A stretch of 64,000 nucleotides of DNA from Asaia bogorensis (GTDB taxonomy: Bacteria; Pseudomonadota; Alphaproteobacteria; Acetobacterales; Acetobacteraceae), in the NCBI GenBank assembly GCA_945897825.1, contig CAMDGX010000006.1, positions 1-64,000 on the forward strand. The letters are read 5' to 3'. Within the stretch, counting starts at the first letter, position 1; each line of letters opens with the position of its first letter. Shown in pieces: positions 50,232 through 58,606 of this stretch. Both the position numbers and the translations under genes were made by a program. The notes beneath the pieces were generated by a model. That model had not been told where the DNA came from, did not search any database, and saw nothing but the letters and a program-made list of their open reading frames with translations.

Positions 50232-51299
50232 GTGGCCGGTAGCGAAACCTCGGCGCGCCCGGCGGAAGGCGAAAGCCCCTCCGCCGGGTCACGCTGGCTG
50301 AAGCTCGCAGGCCGGCAGGCCGCCTCCGTGGCGGTCACCCTGCTCGGCCTGCTCGCACTCACCTTCTTCATGGGCCGCATGCTGCCCATCGACCCCGTCA
50401 TCGCCATCATCGGCGAACAGGCGGAGAAGGAAACCTACGACATGGTCTATGCCCAGCTCGGGCTCGACCAGCCGCTTTACGTCCAGTTCTGGCGCTTCAT
50501 CCGCGACATGATGACCGGCGAATTCGGCGACGCCCTGTTCACCGGCAACAAGGTCGCCGACGACCTGCGCCGCGTCTTTCCCGCCACAATCGAGCTCGCG
50601 ACCGTCTCGATCATCATCGGCATCGGCCTCGGCGTCCCCTTCGGCATGCTCGCCGCCGTCTATCGCGGCAGCCTGCTCGACCACGTCGCCCGCTTCATCG
50701 GCCTGCTCGGCTATTCCAGCCCGAACTTCTGGCTCGGCCTCATGGGCCTCATCCTGTTCTACGCCACCCTCGGCTGGGTCGGCGGCCCCGGCCGGCTCGA
50801 CGTCATGTTCCTCGACATGGTCGAACCCGTCACCGGCATGCTCCTGCTCGACGCCCTGATCGCCGGCGAACCCGACGTCTTCTGGGACGCGTTCAGCCAC
50901 ATCGTCCTGCCAGCCTCCATCCTCGGCTACTCCTCCATGGCCTATATCAGCCGCATGACGCGCAGCTTCATGCTCGAACAGCTCAGCCAGGAATACATCA
51001 TCGCCGCCCGCGTGAAGGGCATGTCCCGCTGGCGCGTCGTCTGGCGCCACGCCTTCCGCAACATCCTGGTCCAGCTCGTCACCGTCATCGCGCTCGCCTA
51101 CGCCTTCCTCCTCGAAGGCGCCGTCCTCACCGAAACCGTCTTCGCCTGGCCGGGCTTCGGCCGCTACCTCACCTCGGGCCTGCTCGCCGGCGACATGAAC
51201 GCCGTCCTGGCCTGCGTGCTCATCATCGGAATCATCTTCGTGGGCCTGAACCTGCTGAGCGACCTGCTCTACCGCACCCTGGACCCGCGCACCCGATGA
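50232..51299 (+). CDS. Peptide-type ABC permease (DppB-like), system 4
   Basis: A 355-residue permease starting at GTG 50232, three bases after the binding-protein stop. It carries MGRMLPIDPVIAIIGEQAE and the same insertion as its paralogue at 27715 (GWVGGPGRLDVMFLDMVEP). The coupling loop is YIIAARVKGMSRWRVVWRHAFRN. Its third codon positions favour C, whereas the system 1 paralogue on the same strand favours G. Confidence 0.92.
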   Translation: MAGSETSARPAEGESPSAGSRWLKLAGRQAASVAVTLLGLLALTFFMGRMLPIDPVIAIIGEQAEKETYDMVYAQLGLDQPLYVQFWRFIRDMMTGEFGDALFTGNKVADDLRRVFPATIELATVSIIIGIGLGVPFGMLAAVYRGSLLDHVARFIGLLGYSSPNFWLGLMGLILFYATLGWVGGPGRLDVMFLDMVEPVTGMLLLDALIAGEPDVFWDAFSHIVLPASILGYSSMAYISRMTRSFMLEQLSQEYIIAARVKGMSRWRVVWRHAFRNILVQLVTVIALAYAFLLEGAVLTETVFAWPGFGRYLTSGLLAGDMNAVLACVLIIGIIFVGLNLLSDLLYRTLDPRTR

Positions 51300-52204
51300 G
51301 CGGCACCTCCCCCTCCTGGCGCGCCTGGCTGACCGCGGATGTCACCACCTCGCCCCGCCACGCCAGCATCCAGCGCTTCTACTACGGCTGGCTCCGCCTG
51401 CGCGCCAACCCGCTCGCCCTCATCGGCCTGCTGATCCTGTTGGCACTCGTCGTCATCGCCATCCTCGCCCCGGTCATCGCCCCCGTCGGCCCCAACGACC
51501 AGGATCTCACCCGCCGCCTCCTCCCCCCCAGCGGCACCCACTGGTTCGGCACCGACGAACTCGGCCGCGACGTCTTCGCCCGCGTCGTCTACGGCTCGCG
51601 CATCACCCTCTACATCAGCTTCCTCGTCGCCATCATCGCCGCCCCCATCGGCCTGGCCGTCGGCACCACCGCCGGCTACTTCGGCGGCTGGACCGACACC
51701 GTGCTGATGCGCATCAACGACATCTTCCTCTCCTTCCCCGGCCTCATCCTCGCCCTCGGCTTCGTCGCCGCCCTCGGCCCGGGCATCGAGAACGCCGTCA
51801 TCGCCATCGCGCTCACCGCCTGGCCCCCCATCGCCCGCCTCGCCCGCGCCGAGACGCTGACCGTCCGCTCCTCGGACTACATCGCCGCCGTCCGCATCCA
51901 GGGCGCCTCCCCCGCGCGCATCATCATGCGCCACATCGTGCCCATGTGCGTCCCCTCCGTCGTCGTGCGCATCACGCTGAACATGGCCGGCATCATCCTC
52001 ACCGCCGCCGGCCTCGGCTTCCTCGGCCTCGGCGCCCAGCCCCCGCTGCCCGAATGGGGCGCCATGCTCTCCACCGGCCGACAGAACATGCTCGGCGCCT
52101 GGTGGCTCGCCGCCATCCCGGGCCTGGCCATCCTGCTCACCTCGCTCGCCTTCAACCTGTTCGGCGACGGGCTGCGCGACGTGCTGGATCCGAGGTCGGA
52201 ATGA
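51296..52204 (+). CDS. Peptide-type ABC permease (DppC-like), system 4
   Basis: A 302-residue permease overlapping the DppB-like gene by 4 bases. Hallmarks are HWFGTDELGRDVFARVVYGSR and the coupling loop YIAAVRIQGASPARIIMRHIVP; LGFLGLGAQPPLPEWGAML matches the system 1 paralogue almost word for word. It is followed by a 170-base palindrome-rich spacer before the ATPase genes, unlike in system 1. Confidence 0.92.
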   Translation: MSGTSPSWRAWLTADVTTSPRHASIQRFYYGWLRLRANPLALIGLLILLALVVIAILAPVIAPVGPNDQDLTRRLLPPSGTHWFGTDELGRDVFARVVYGSRITLYISFLVAIIAAPIGLAVGTTAGYFGGWTDTVLMRINDIFLSFPGLILALGFVAALGPGIENAVIAIALTAWPPIARLARAETLTVRSSDYIAAVRIQGASPARIIMRHIVPMCVPSVVVRITLNMAGIILTAAGLGFLGLGAQPPLPEWGAMLSTGRQNMLGAWWLAAIPGLAILLTSLAFNLFGDGLRDVLDPRSE

Positions 52205-52218
52205 GTAGGAAGACAAGG

Positions 52219-52321
52219 CCAGGGGCGTTGCCCCTGGACCCCACCAGGTCCGGCGCGCGCCTTTGCGCGACGGGCCGAGCCCCTGGACCTCAAAATATTG
52301 AGGGTCCAGGGGGCTCGGCCC
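52219..52321. repeat. REP-like palindromes with a large hairpin inside operon 4
   Basis: A short hairpin CCAGGGGC/GCCCCTGG lies at 52219-52237. A large inverted repeat follows: left arm GGGCCGAGCCCCTGGACC from 52272, a centre containing CCTCAAAATATTGAGG, and a right arm ending GGCTCGGCCC at about 52321, with one extra base. The wording resembles the hairpins at 40632-40648. It separates the permease and ATPase genes of system 4, so it could reduce ATPase expression or stabilise the upstream mRNA. Confidence 0.75.
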
Positions 52322-52376
52322 CCTGGCGGGCCTGGGCAGAGCCCAGCCTTACTTTCTTCTCTTGGGATCACCATTC

Positions 52377-53213
52377 ATGACCCCCCAGCTGATCGTCGAA
52401 GACCTTCACGTCCGTTTCCGCACTCCCCAGCGCATGGTCCACGCCGTCCGCGGCGTCTCCTTCACCGTCGGGCGCGAGAAGGTTGGCATCGTCGGCGAAT
52501 CCGGCTCCGGCAAGTCGCAAACCGGCCGCGCCATCATGAAGCTCACCCCGCCCAACGGCACCGTCGAGGCCAAGCGCCTCCAGTTCCAGGAGCTCGACCT
52601 CGCCCGCGCCTCCGAGCGCGACATGCTCAAGGTGCGCGGCCGCCGCATCTCCATGATCATGCAGGACCCCAAGCACGCGCTCGACCCGGTCATGCGCGTC
52701 GGCGCCCAGATCGCCGAAGCCATCCCTAACGACGCCCGCCTCTCCAAGGCCGAAAAGCGCGACCGCGTGCTCGCCATGCTGGAGGCCGTCCACATCCGCA
52801 ACCCCGCCCGCGTCCACGAGCTCTACCCCCACGAAGTCTCCGGCGGCATGGGCCAGCGCGTCATGATCGCCATGATGCTCATGGCCGACCCCGACCTGCT
52901 GATCGCCGACGAACCCACCTCGGCGCTGGACGTCACCGTGCGCATGCAGGTCCTGGCCATCCTGGACGACCTGGTCACCCGCCGCGGCCTCGGCCTCATC
53001 TTCATCAGCCACGACCTCAACCTCGTCGCCACCTTCTGCGACCGCGTGCTGATTATGTACGCGGGCCGCATCGTCGAGGAATGCGCCGCCTCCGAGCTGC
53101 AGAACGCCACCCACCCCTACACCCGCGGCCTGCTCGCCTCCCTGCCCCGCATCGGCTCGCGCCACGAGAAACTCGCCGTCCTCACCCGCGACCCCGCCTG
53201 GCTGAACGGTTAG
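52377..53213 (+). CDS. Peptide-type ABC ATPase (DppD-like), system 4
   Basis: A 278-residue ATPase, intact: Walker [11 protein letters not shown]-loop MIMQDPKHALDPVM, signature VSGGMGQR, Walker B LLIADEP, H-loop ISHDLNLV. Like its paralogue at 29699 it lacks the C-terminal Cys cluster. It starts at ATG 52377 after the palindrome-rich spacer; no strong ribosome site is visible, only weak purines. Confidence 0.91.
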   Translation: MTPQLIVEDLHVRFRTPQRMVHAVRGVSFTVGREKVGIVGESGSGKSQTGRAIMKLTPPNGTVEAKRLQFQELDLARASERDMLKVRGRRISMIMQDPKHALDPVMRVGAQIAEAIPNDARLSKAEKRDRVLAMLEAVHIRNPARVHELYPHEVSGGMGQRVMIAMMLMADPDLLIADEPTSALDVTVRMQVLAILDDLVTRRGLGLIFISHDLNLVATFCDRVLIMYAGRIVEECAASELQNATHPYTRGLLASLPRIGSRHEKLAVLTRDPAWLNG

Positions 53214-53217
53214 CGCC

Positions 53218-54015
53218 ATGACAACCGAACCAATGATCAGCGTCGAGAACCTGCGCGTCACCTTCGGCACCGGCGAAGGCCGCGTCGCCGCCGTCGACGG
53301 CGTCTCCTTCGCCGTCAAGCCCGGCGAAACCTACGGCCTGGTCGGCGAATCCGGCTGCGGCAAGTCCACCATCCTGCGCGCCCTCTGCGGCCTGAACCCC
53401 AACTGGTCCGGCACCGTCACCATCGGCGGCGAACCCATGACCCCGCAGCGCAGCCGCAGCTTCTACCGCCGCGTCCAGATGGTCTTCCAGGACCCCTACG
53501 GCTCGCTCCACCCCCGCCACATCGTCAACACCACCCTGGCCGAACCGCTCGCCATCCACGGCATCGGCGACGCCGACGAGCGCATCGCGAAAATCCTGGA
53601 CCAGGTCGGCCTCGGCCCCTCCTTCCGCTACCGCTACCCCCACCAGCTCTCCGGCGGCCAGCGCCAGCGCCTGGCCATCGCCCGCGCCCTCATCCTCGAA
53701 CCCCAGGTCCTGCTGCTCGACGAACCCACCTCGGCGCTGGACGTCTCGGTCCAGGCCGAAATCCTCAACCTGCTGGTCGACCTGCGCGAACGCCTCGGCC
53801 TCACCTGCATCCTGGTCAGCCACGACCTCGCCGTCGTCGCCCATATGTGCGACCGCATCGCCGTGATGAACGCCGGCCACCTGCTCGAGGAACTCCCCGT
53901 CTCCGCCCTGGAGGACAACTCCCCCACCCACCCCTATACCCGCCAATTGCTCACCGCCAGTCTCGGCTATGACCGCAAGCTCGCGCCCGAGGCGGTCGAA
54001 GATATCGAAGGGTAA
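53218..54015 (+). CDS. Peptide-type ABC ATPase (DppF-like), system 4
   Basis: A 265-residue ATPase with intact Walker A GESGCGKST, Q-loop MVFQDPYGSLHPRH, signature LSGGQRQR, Walker B LLLDEP and H-loop VSHDLAV. It starts 4 bases after the DppD-like stop. Paralogue of the gene at 30562. Its stop codon abuts repeat copy 3. Confidence 0.92.
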   Translation: MTTEPMISVENLRVTFGTGEGRVAAVDGVSFAVKPGETYGLVGESGCGKSTILRALCGLNPNWSGTVTIGGEPMTPQRSRSFYRRVQMVFQDPYGSLHPRHIVNTTLAEPLAIHGIGDADERIAKILDQVGLGPSFRYRYPHQLSGGQRQRLAIARALILEPQVLLLDEPTSALDVSVQAEILNLLVDLRERLGLTCILVSHDLAVVAHMCDRIAVMNAGHLLEELPVSALEDNSPTHPYTRQLLTASLGYDRKLAPEAVEDIEG

Positions 54016-54210
54016 GGATTCTTCTTTTTGTGAACAAAAAGAAGCAAAAAAACTTTTTCCATTCCGCGCGATGCGCTCTGTGACTTCCATATCCGCGCGC
54101 CGACGTCACTCCATCCACTGATCAATTGACCCGGATCTCCTCGTTGGCTTTGAAGGAAGTTTTTTTGCTTCTTTTTGTTCACAAAAAGAAGATTCTTTCG
54201 CTTGCCTGAA
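54016..54210. repeat. Compound palindromic intergenic element, copy 3 (long form)
   Basis: Left hairpin 54021-54044 (arms CTTCTTTTTGT, loop GA) and right hairpin 54168-54191 (same arms, loop TC) with CAAAAAAACTTTTTCCATTCC inside the left and GGAAGTTTTTTTG inside the right. The interior is longer (about 120 bases) and the inner ATCCATTTGC/GCAAATGGAT pairing seen in other copies is lost. It follows the last gene of system 4 and precedes the small paralogous gene. Confidence 0.83.
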
Positions 54211-54251
54211 TCCCCTTGCCTCCATCGGATAAGTTAGTTATGTTCCCTTCA

Positions 54252-54710
54252 ATGTCAGTTTCATCCACCCCCTTGGCCCGGCAGGTGGCCACCATCCGCG
54301 GCGCGATTCTCACGCAGGAGAAGTGCGCCTGGATTCCGGCGGGGGTGCATGCCCTGATCATCGCCTGCCTGGCCCGCATTTTCGGCCGCCTGGAGGAGAT
54401 GATCCGCCTCTGGCAATCCGGCCAACTCCCCCCGCCCCCTGCCTCGCGCCCCCATGCCGCGCGCCGCGCCTCCCTCACGCCGCGAATCCGCCATTGGCCG
54501 ACCGCGCGCCCACGCCATGCCAGGTCCTTGCCGATCCCGGACTCCGCCTCGGCCATCGCCGTCCCGGCCGTCTCGTTCCCCATGGCCACCCCGCGCGCCG
54601 GTCGCAAATCAACCGCGACGCGCCCTGCGCACCACCGACCCGACGCGCCCATTCCGCAAAAATCCCAAGCAACCCAAACGCCCTGGCACGTCTATTTCAT
54701 TACGATTTAG
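54252..54710 (+). CDS. Small protein of unknown function, paralogue of the 20.0 kb gene
   Basis: A 152-residue protein. Its first 68 residues match the product at 19657-20082: MS start, KCAWIPAGVHALIIACLARI, FGRLEEMIRLWQSGQLPPPP. The tail is Arg/Pro/Ala-rich and unrelated. The ATG at 54252 is chosen because the alignment of the two genes, including the bases just upstream (GTTAGTTA then a pyrimidine-rich stretch then ATGTCA), starts there; ATGs at 54216 and 54240 lie outside the conserved part. No known domain recognised. A good hairpin follows at 54748. Confidence 0.65.
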   Translation: MSVSSTPLARQVATIRGAILTQEKCAWIPAGVHALIIACLARIFGRLEEMIRLWQSGQLPPPPASRPHAARRASLTPRIRHWPTARPRHARSLPIPDSASAIAVPAVSFPMATPRAGRKSTATRPAHHRPDAPIPQKSQATQTPWHVYFITI

Positions 54711-54747
54711 AAATTAAATACCATAATTCGCTGAAACCAGGCCAGAA

Positions 54748-54791
54748 TCACAGAGAGGCAGAGAGCGCTCTGCCTTTCTGCCTCTTTGTGA
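54748..54791. terminator. Hairpin terminator between convergent genes
   Basis: Outer arms TCACAGAGAGGCAGA and TCTGCCTCTTTGTGA pair over 15 bases with one mismatch, enclosing an inner GAGCGCTC palindrome. It lies between the small unknown gene (plus, ends 54710) and the M20 amidohydrolase (minus, ends 54807), the expected place for a bidirectional terminator. Confidence 0.75.
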
Positions 54792-54806
54792 ACCTTCTTC
54801 CTTCCT

Positions 54807-56243
54807 TCAGCCCCCCGCAGGCCGAGGCTGCAAATTGGGCTGAACATCCGCCGGAATCGGGCACACATAGGGCGTCGCTGCCGTCCGCGCCGCATGGTCC
54901 GCCTTGGCGGCGGCCAGCAGCTCAGGATTGCGGATCGCCTCCACGGCGGTCGCCGCCATCACCTTGGCCACGTGCACCATGCCCTTCTTGGCATGCGGCG
55001 ACTTGCCTTGCGCCGTCATCTGCCAGGAGTGGAACGGCGTCCCCACCGCCACCGTCGCCCCGTCCGCCTGCACCAGCGGTACCTTCCAGCTCACATCGCC
55101 CACGTCGGTTGAGCCCAGCATCGGCGCCCCGGTCTGCCCCAGCGTGGTGATGAAATCGGCCAACGGCTGGTCGGCCTTGAACGGAACCCCATGCCGCCGA
55201 TACGGATACGCGATGTCGTCCGCCGACAGCGTCGCCCGGATCTCCTCGGCAAACGCCCGGTCCGCCTCGTCGAACGGCGGCGGCCCCAGCCGCTCGAACT
55301 GCCCCTGCATCGCCCGCTCCAGCGGCGTATTGCCCATCAGGTTGGACACCGCGGAGATCACCTTCTCCTCCACGGTCGTCTCCGTCATCAACGCCGCCCC
55401 CTGCGCGATCTTGCGCACCCGGTCGTTGAGCTGCTGCATCTCCACCAGGTCCCGCGCCCGCACCGCGTAGCGGATCTTCGCCGTCCCCTGCACCACGTTC
55501 GGCGCGATCCCGCCGGTATCGAGATACGCATAATGGATGCGCGCATCGGAAGGCATGTGCTCGCGCATGTAGTTCACGCCAACGTTCATCAGCTCCACGG
55601 CATCCAGCGCCGACCGCCCCAGATGCGGCGAAGCGGCGGCATGCGAAGGCCGCCCGGTGAACGTGAAATCGATCCTCGTATTGGCCAGGGAAAGCGCGTC
55701 ATTCACCCCGGCGAACGGCATCGAATGCCAGGTAATGGCAACGTCGACATCGTCGAAGCACCCCTCGCGCACCATGAAACCCTTCGCCGCCCCGCCCTCC
55801 TCGGCCGGGCACCCATAGTAGCGAACCCGCCCCTTGATCCCCTGCGAAGCCAGCCAGTCCTTCACCGCCGTCGCCGCCAGCATCGCCCCGGAGCCAAGCA
55901 GATTATGCCCGCACCCATGCCCCATCCCATCCCCCGGCAACGGCCGCGGCTCGGCCACCCCCGGCTCCTGCGACAGCCCAGGCAGCGCGTCGTACTCGCC
56001 GAGAATGGCAATCACCGGCCCGTCCTCGCCCGCCTCGCCCATGATCGCGGTCGGAATGCCGGCGAGGTTCTCGGTGATCCGGAACCCCTGCCGCTCCAGC
56101 TCCGCCTTGTGTTCGGCGACCGACCGGAACTCGGTGTAGGCAATCTCCGGCATATCGAACACCCGATCGCTCAGCGCCTCGAACGCCTCGCGCTTCGCGT
56201 CGACAAGCTGCCAGATGATGTCCGAATTCTGCATGTTCTGCAT
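54807..56243 (-). CDS. M20 family amidohydrolase (AbgB-like)
   Basis: A 478-residue M20D-type metal-dependent amidohydrolase. Blocks are LGEYDALPGLSQ, GHGCGHNLLGSGA (metal-binding Cys/His), CPAEEGGAAKGFMVR (catalytic Glu pair) and the lid-domain GRPSHAAASPHLGRSALDA. The family contains p-aminobenzoyl-glutamate hydrolase subunit B and aminoacylases. No signal peptide. Start ATG 56243 follows GGAGG. It lies in one direction with the CMD-like gene upstream, 34 bases apart, so the two are probably co-transcribed. Confidence 0.9.
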   Translation of the reverse strand: MQNMQNSDIIWQLVDAKREAFEALSDRVFDMPEIAYTEFRSVAEHKAELERQGFRITENLAGIPTAIMGEAGEDGPVIAILGEYDALPGLSQEPGVAEPRPLPGDGMGHGCGHNLLGSGAMLAATAVKDWLASQGIKGRVRYYGCPAEEGGAAKGFMVREGCFDDVDVAITWHSMPFAGVNDALSLANTRIDFTFTGRPSHAAASPHLGRSALDAVELMNVGVNYMREHMPSDARIHYAYLDTGGIAPNVVQGTAKIRYAVRARDLVEMQQLNDRVRKIAQGAALMTETTVEEKVISAVSNLMGNTPLERAMQGQFERLGPPPFDEADRAFAEEIRATLSADDIAYPYRRHGVPFKADQPLADFITTLGQTGAPMLGSTDVGDVSWKVPLVQADGATVAVGTPFHSWQMTAQGKSPHAKKGMVHVAKVMAATAVEAIRNPELLAAAKADHAARTAATPYVCPIPADVQPNLQPRPAGG

Positions 56244-56277
56244 GGGGGGGCCTCCGCGTTGGAGGCCCCGTTCTACG

Positions 56278-56829
56278 TCAATCCGTCGGCAGCGGCCAAC
56301 GGTCCAGATAGCCCTGATACTCCAGCTCCACGTCGATCTGCATCGTCGCCAGGAACCGTACCACCGCGCAGTAGAACGCAATCGTCACCACCAGGTCGGT
56401 CAGGTGCTCGGTGCTGAAATGCCCCTTCAGCTCCGCGAAGGTGGCATCGCTCGCCGCCCCCTCCACCGTCATCTCCCGCGCCGCCCGCAACACGCAGCGC
56501 TCAACGGCGCCGAGCGACGTCGCCTTACCCGCGGTATCGTCGATCAGCGCCTGGATATCGGCGTCGCTCACCCCGAAATCGTGCCCGATCTTCACATGGT
56601 GCGACCACTCGTAGGGCGAGCGCGCCAGCCACCCCACCTGCAGGATCGCCAGCTCCCGCAACCGCCCGTCGAGCGTGGACTTGTTGCGGATGTAGCCGCC
56701 GAGCCCCTGGAACGCCCGCGTGGCGCCCGGGCTGTGGACCATCAGCCGCATCAACGCGATGTCGCGTGCCAGCAGCTTCTTGTCGTCAGGCGCCAAATCG
56801 TCCTGGGTCAGGTACGGCAAGCGGGCCAT
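56278..56829 (-). CDS. Carboxymuconolactone decarboxylase-like (AhpD fold) protein
   Basis: A 183-residue protein of the CMD/AhpD superfamily. The core block LRELAILQVGWLARSPYEWSHHVKIG has no CxxC, so it lacks the thiol-disulfide chemistry of AhpD and resembles the CMD-like branch in which Glu and His line the pocket. Function is probably a decarboxylase, isomerase or unknown lactone-related step. ATG 56829 follows AGGAGGAA. Divergent from the alpha/beta hydrolase over 49 bases. Confidence 0.8.
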   Translation of the reverse strand: MARLPYLTQDDLAPDDKKLLARDIALMRLMVHSPGATRAFQGLGGYIRNKSTLDGRLRELAILQVGWLARSPYEWSHHVKIGHDFGVSDADIQALIDDTAGKATSLGAVERCVLRAAREMTVEGAASDATFAELKGHFSTEHLTDLVVTIAFYCAVVRFLATMQIDVELEYQGYLDRWPLPTD

Positions 56830-56878
56830 GGGCGTTCCTCCTCGTGTGATCTTGCCGCGAAGCATAGAATGGCTTTGA

Positions 56879-57793
56879 GTGTCGGCACAGTTGCAGCGCG
56901 GAGCGGATTTGAACGTGGACGGAACAAGGATCGCCCACCAGCCTTTCGTCGCCGAGCCGGTGCCGGCCCTGGCCAATAGCGCCGAGATCCTGCGCACACC
57001 TTGCGGCGACGGGTCCATGGTCTGGCGCCGCTGGGGCCAGGGCGTCCCGCTGGTGCTGCTGCACGGCGGCACCGGCTCCTGGCGCCACTGGGCCGGCAAC
57101 ATTGCTGCCCTGTCGCAGCACTACCAGGTCTATGCCGCCGACGCCCCCGGCCTGGGCGATTCCGACATGATGCACGAACATCCGGAGATCACGCCGGAAA
57201 GCGTCAGCGCCATCGTGGCAGACGGCCTCGCACACATCCTGCCCGAGGGCACCCGCTTCCACATCATCGGCTTCTCCTTCGGCGCCATGGTCGCCACCCA
57301 CGTCGCAGCCCAGCACGGCCCTCGCGCCCGATCGCTCACCGTCGTCGGCCCCGCCGCCCTCGGCTTCACCCGCCCCGCCGTGCCGCTGGAGAAGATTCGC
57401 AACAAGCACGGCCAGGAGCGCTACGAGGCCAACCGCAAGAACCTCGGCATGTTCATGTTCGCCGACCCCGCCCGCATCACCGAGGAAGCCGTCGCCATCC
57501 AGGACTGGAACACCGTCCACGCCCGCTTCAAGAGCAAGGGCTTCGCCGGCTCCACCTCCCTGCGCGATGCCGCCGGCCGCGCCACCGCCCGCCTGACCGC
57601 CGTCTGGGGCGATGGCGACATCACCTCCTTCCCTTCGATCGAGGCCCGCATCGAATCCCTGCGCATCACGCGCCCCGACGCCGCGCTGCGCGTCATCAAG
57701 GGCGCCGGCCACTGGGTCGCCTACGAGGCCGCCGAGGAATTCAACGCCCTTGCGCTGGAGATCCTGCGCGAGGCCGAAGACTCCGGAGCCTGA
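56879..57793 (+). CDS. Alpha/beta-fold hydrolase
   Basis: A serine hydrolase of about 304 residues. The oxyanion region is LLHGGTGSWRHW, the nucleophile elbow GFSFGAM (Ser near residue 133), the acid WGDGDITS and the catalytic His GAGHWVAYEA. Likely substrates are esters, lactones or C-C bonded diketones; the neighbouring CMD-like protein hints at a ring-cleavage pathway. The start is uncertain: GTG 56879 has no ribosome site, and TTG 56909 or GTG 56915 would shorten the protein by 10-12 residues. Confidence 0.83.
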   Translation: MSAQLQRGADLNVDGTRIAHQPFVAEPVPALANSAEILRTPCGDGSMVWRRWGQGVPLVLLHGGTGSWRHWAGNIAALSQHYQVYAADAPGLGDSDMMHEHPEITPESVSAIVADGLAHILPEGTRFHIIGFSFGAMVATHVAAQHGPRARSLTVVGPAALGFTRPAVPLEKIRNKHGQERYEANRKNLGMFMFADPARITEEAVAIQDWNTVHARFKSKGFAGSTSLRDAAGRATARLTAVWGDGDITSFPSIEARIESLRITRPDAALRVIKGAGHWVAYEAAEEFNALALEILREAEDSGA

Positions 57794-57794
57794 C

Positions 57795-58490
57795 ATGCCA
57801 GGGCGGCGCGGCCTGCTGGCCTCCGCCGCCCTGCTCTGCGTGACCGAGCCCGCGCGCGCCGCCGAGATCGACCTGCTGCTGGCCCTCGCCGTCGATGCCT
57901 CCGGCAGCGTCAGCGAAAGCCGCTTCATCCTCCAGCGCCAAGGCTACGCCGACGCCTTCCGCGCCCCGCGCCTGCACCAGGCCGTCCGCTCCGGCCCAGC
58001 CGGCGCCATTGCAGTGACGATGTTCCAATGGACCGGCCCGCAACTCCACGCCGAAGTCGCGCCCTGGACCCGCCTCGCCACGCCCGCCGACGCGCTGGCC
58101 TTCGCCCATACCATCGAGACAACCCCACGCGCCCTGTTCGGCGGCGGCACCTCGATCAGCGGCGCCATCGACCACGCGCGGCGCCTGATCGCCCGCGCAC
58201 CGCTCCAGGCCCCGCGCCGGGTGATCGACGTCTCGGGCGACGGCGCCAACAACCGCGGCCGCGAGGCCACCGACGCGCGCGACGATGCCATCGCCGCCGG
58301 CATCACCATCAACGGGCTGCCGATCCTGGCGCTGGAACCGGAGCTGGACCTGCACTACCGCGACGAGGTGATCGGCGGGCCGGGCGCGTTCATGATCCCG
58401 GTGGCCGCCTTCGAGGCATTCGGCGAGGCGGTGCTGCGCAAGCTGGTGACCGAGATTGCCAGCAAGGGGAAGAAAGTCGTTCTTTTTTGA
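57795..58490 (+). CDS. DUF1194/VWA-like protein, exported
   Basis: A 231-residue protein with a short signal (RRGLLASAALLCVTEPARA) followed by a VWA-type fold: MIDAS LAVDASGSVSESRF, TSISGAIDHAR and VIDVSGDGANNRG. This is the DUF1194 layout; function is not established, and metal-dependent protein binding in the periplasm is the obvious guess. The last residues (VVLF) and the stop codon are encoded inside the left hairpin of repeat copy 4, so the C-terminus was apparently reshaped by that element. Confidence 0.82.
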   Translation: MPGRRGLLASAALLCVTEPARAAEIDLLLALAVDASGSVSESRFILQRQGYADAFRAPRLHQAVRSGPAGAIAVTMFQWTGPQLHAEVAPWTRLATPADALAFAHTIETTPRALFGGGTSISGAIDHARRLIARAPLQAPRRVIDVSGDGANNRGREATDARDDAIAAGITINGLPILALEPELDLHYRDEVIGGPGAFMIPVAAFEAFGEAVLRKLVTEIASKGKKVVLF

Positions 58491-58606
58491 AAAAAAGAAC
58501 CAAAAAACTTCTATCCATTTGCTCCGTTGATGATCGGTCAGCCACGATGCAAATGGATGAAAGTCTTTTTGCTTCTTTTTCTTCAGAAAAAGAAGACTCT
58601 TCCTTC
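58479..58606. repeat. Compound palindromic intergenic element, copy 4
   Basis: Left hairpin 58479-58500 (GTTCTTTTTT type) and right hairpin 58572-58595 (CTTCTTTTTCT arms, loop TC). The inner arms ATCCATTTGC and GCAAATGGAT pair perfectly and are flanked by CAAAAAACTT on the left and AAAGTCTTTTTG on the right, giving an A-tract/stem/T-tract terminator shape on both strands. It separates convergent genes and contains the stop codon of the upstream one. Confidence 0.88.
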
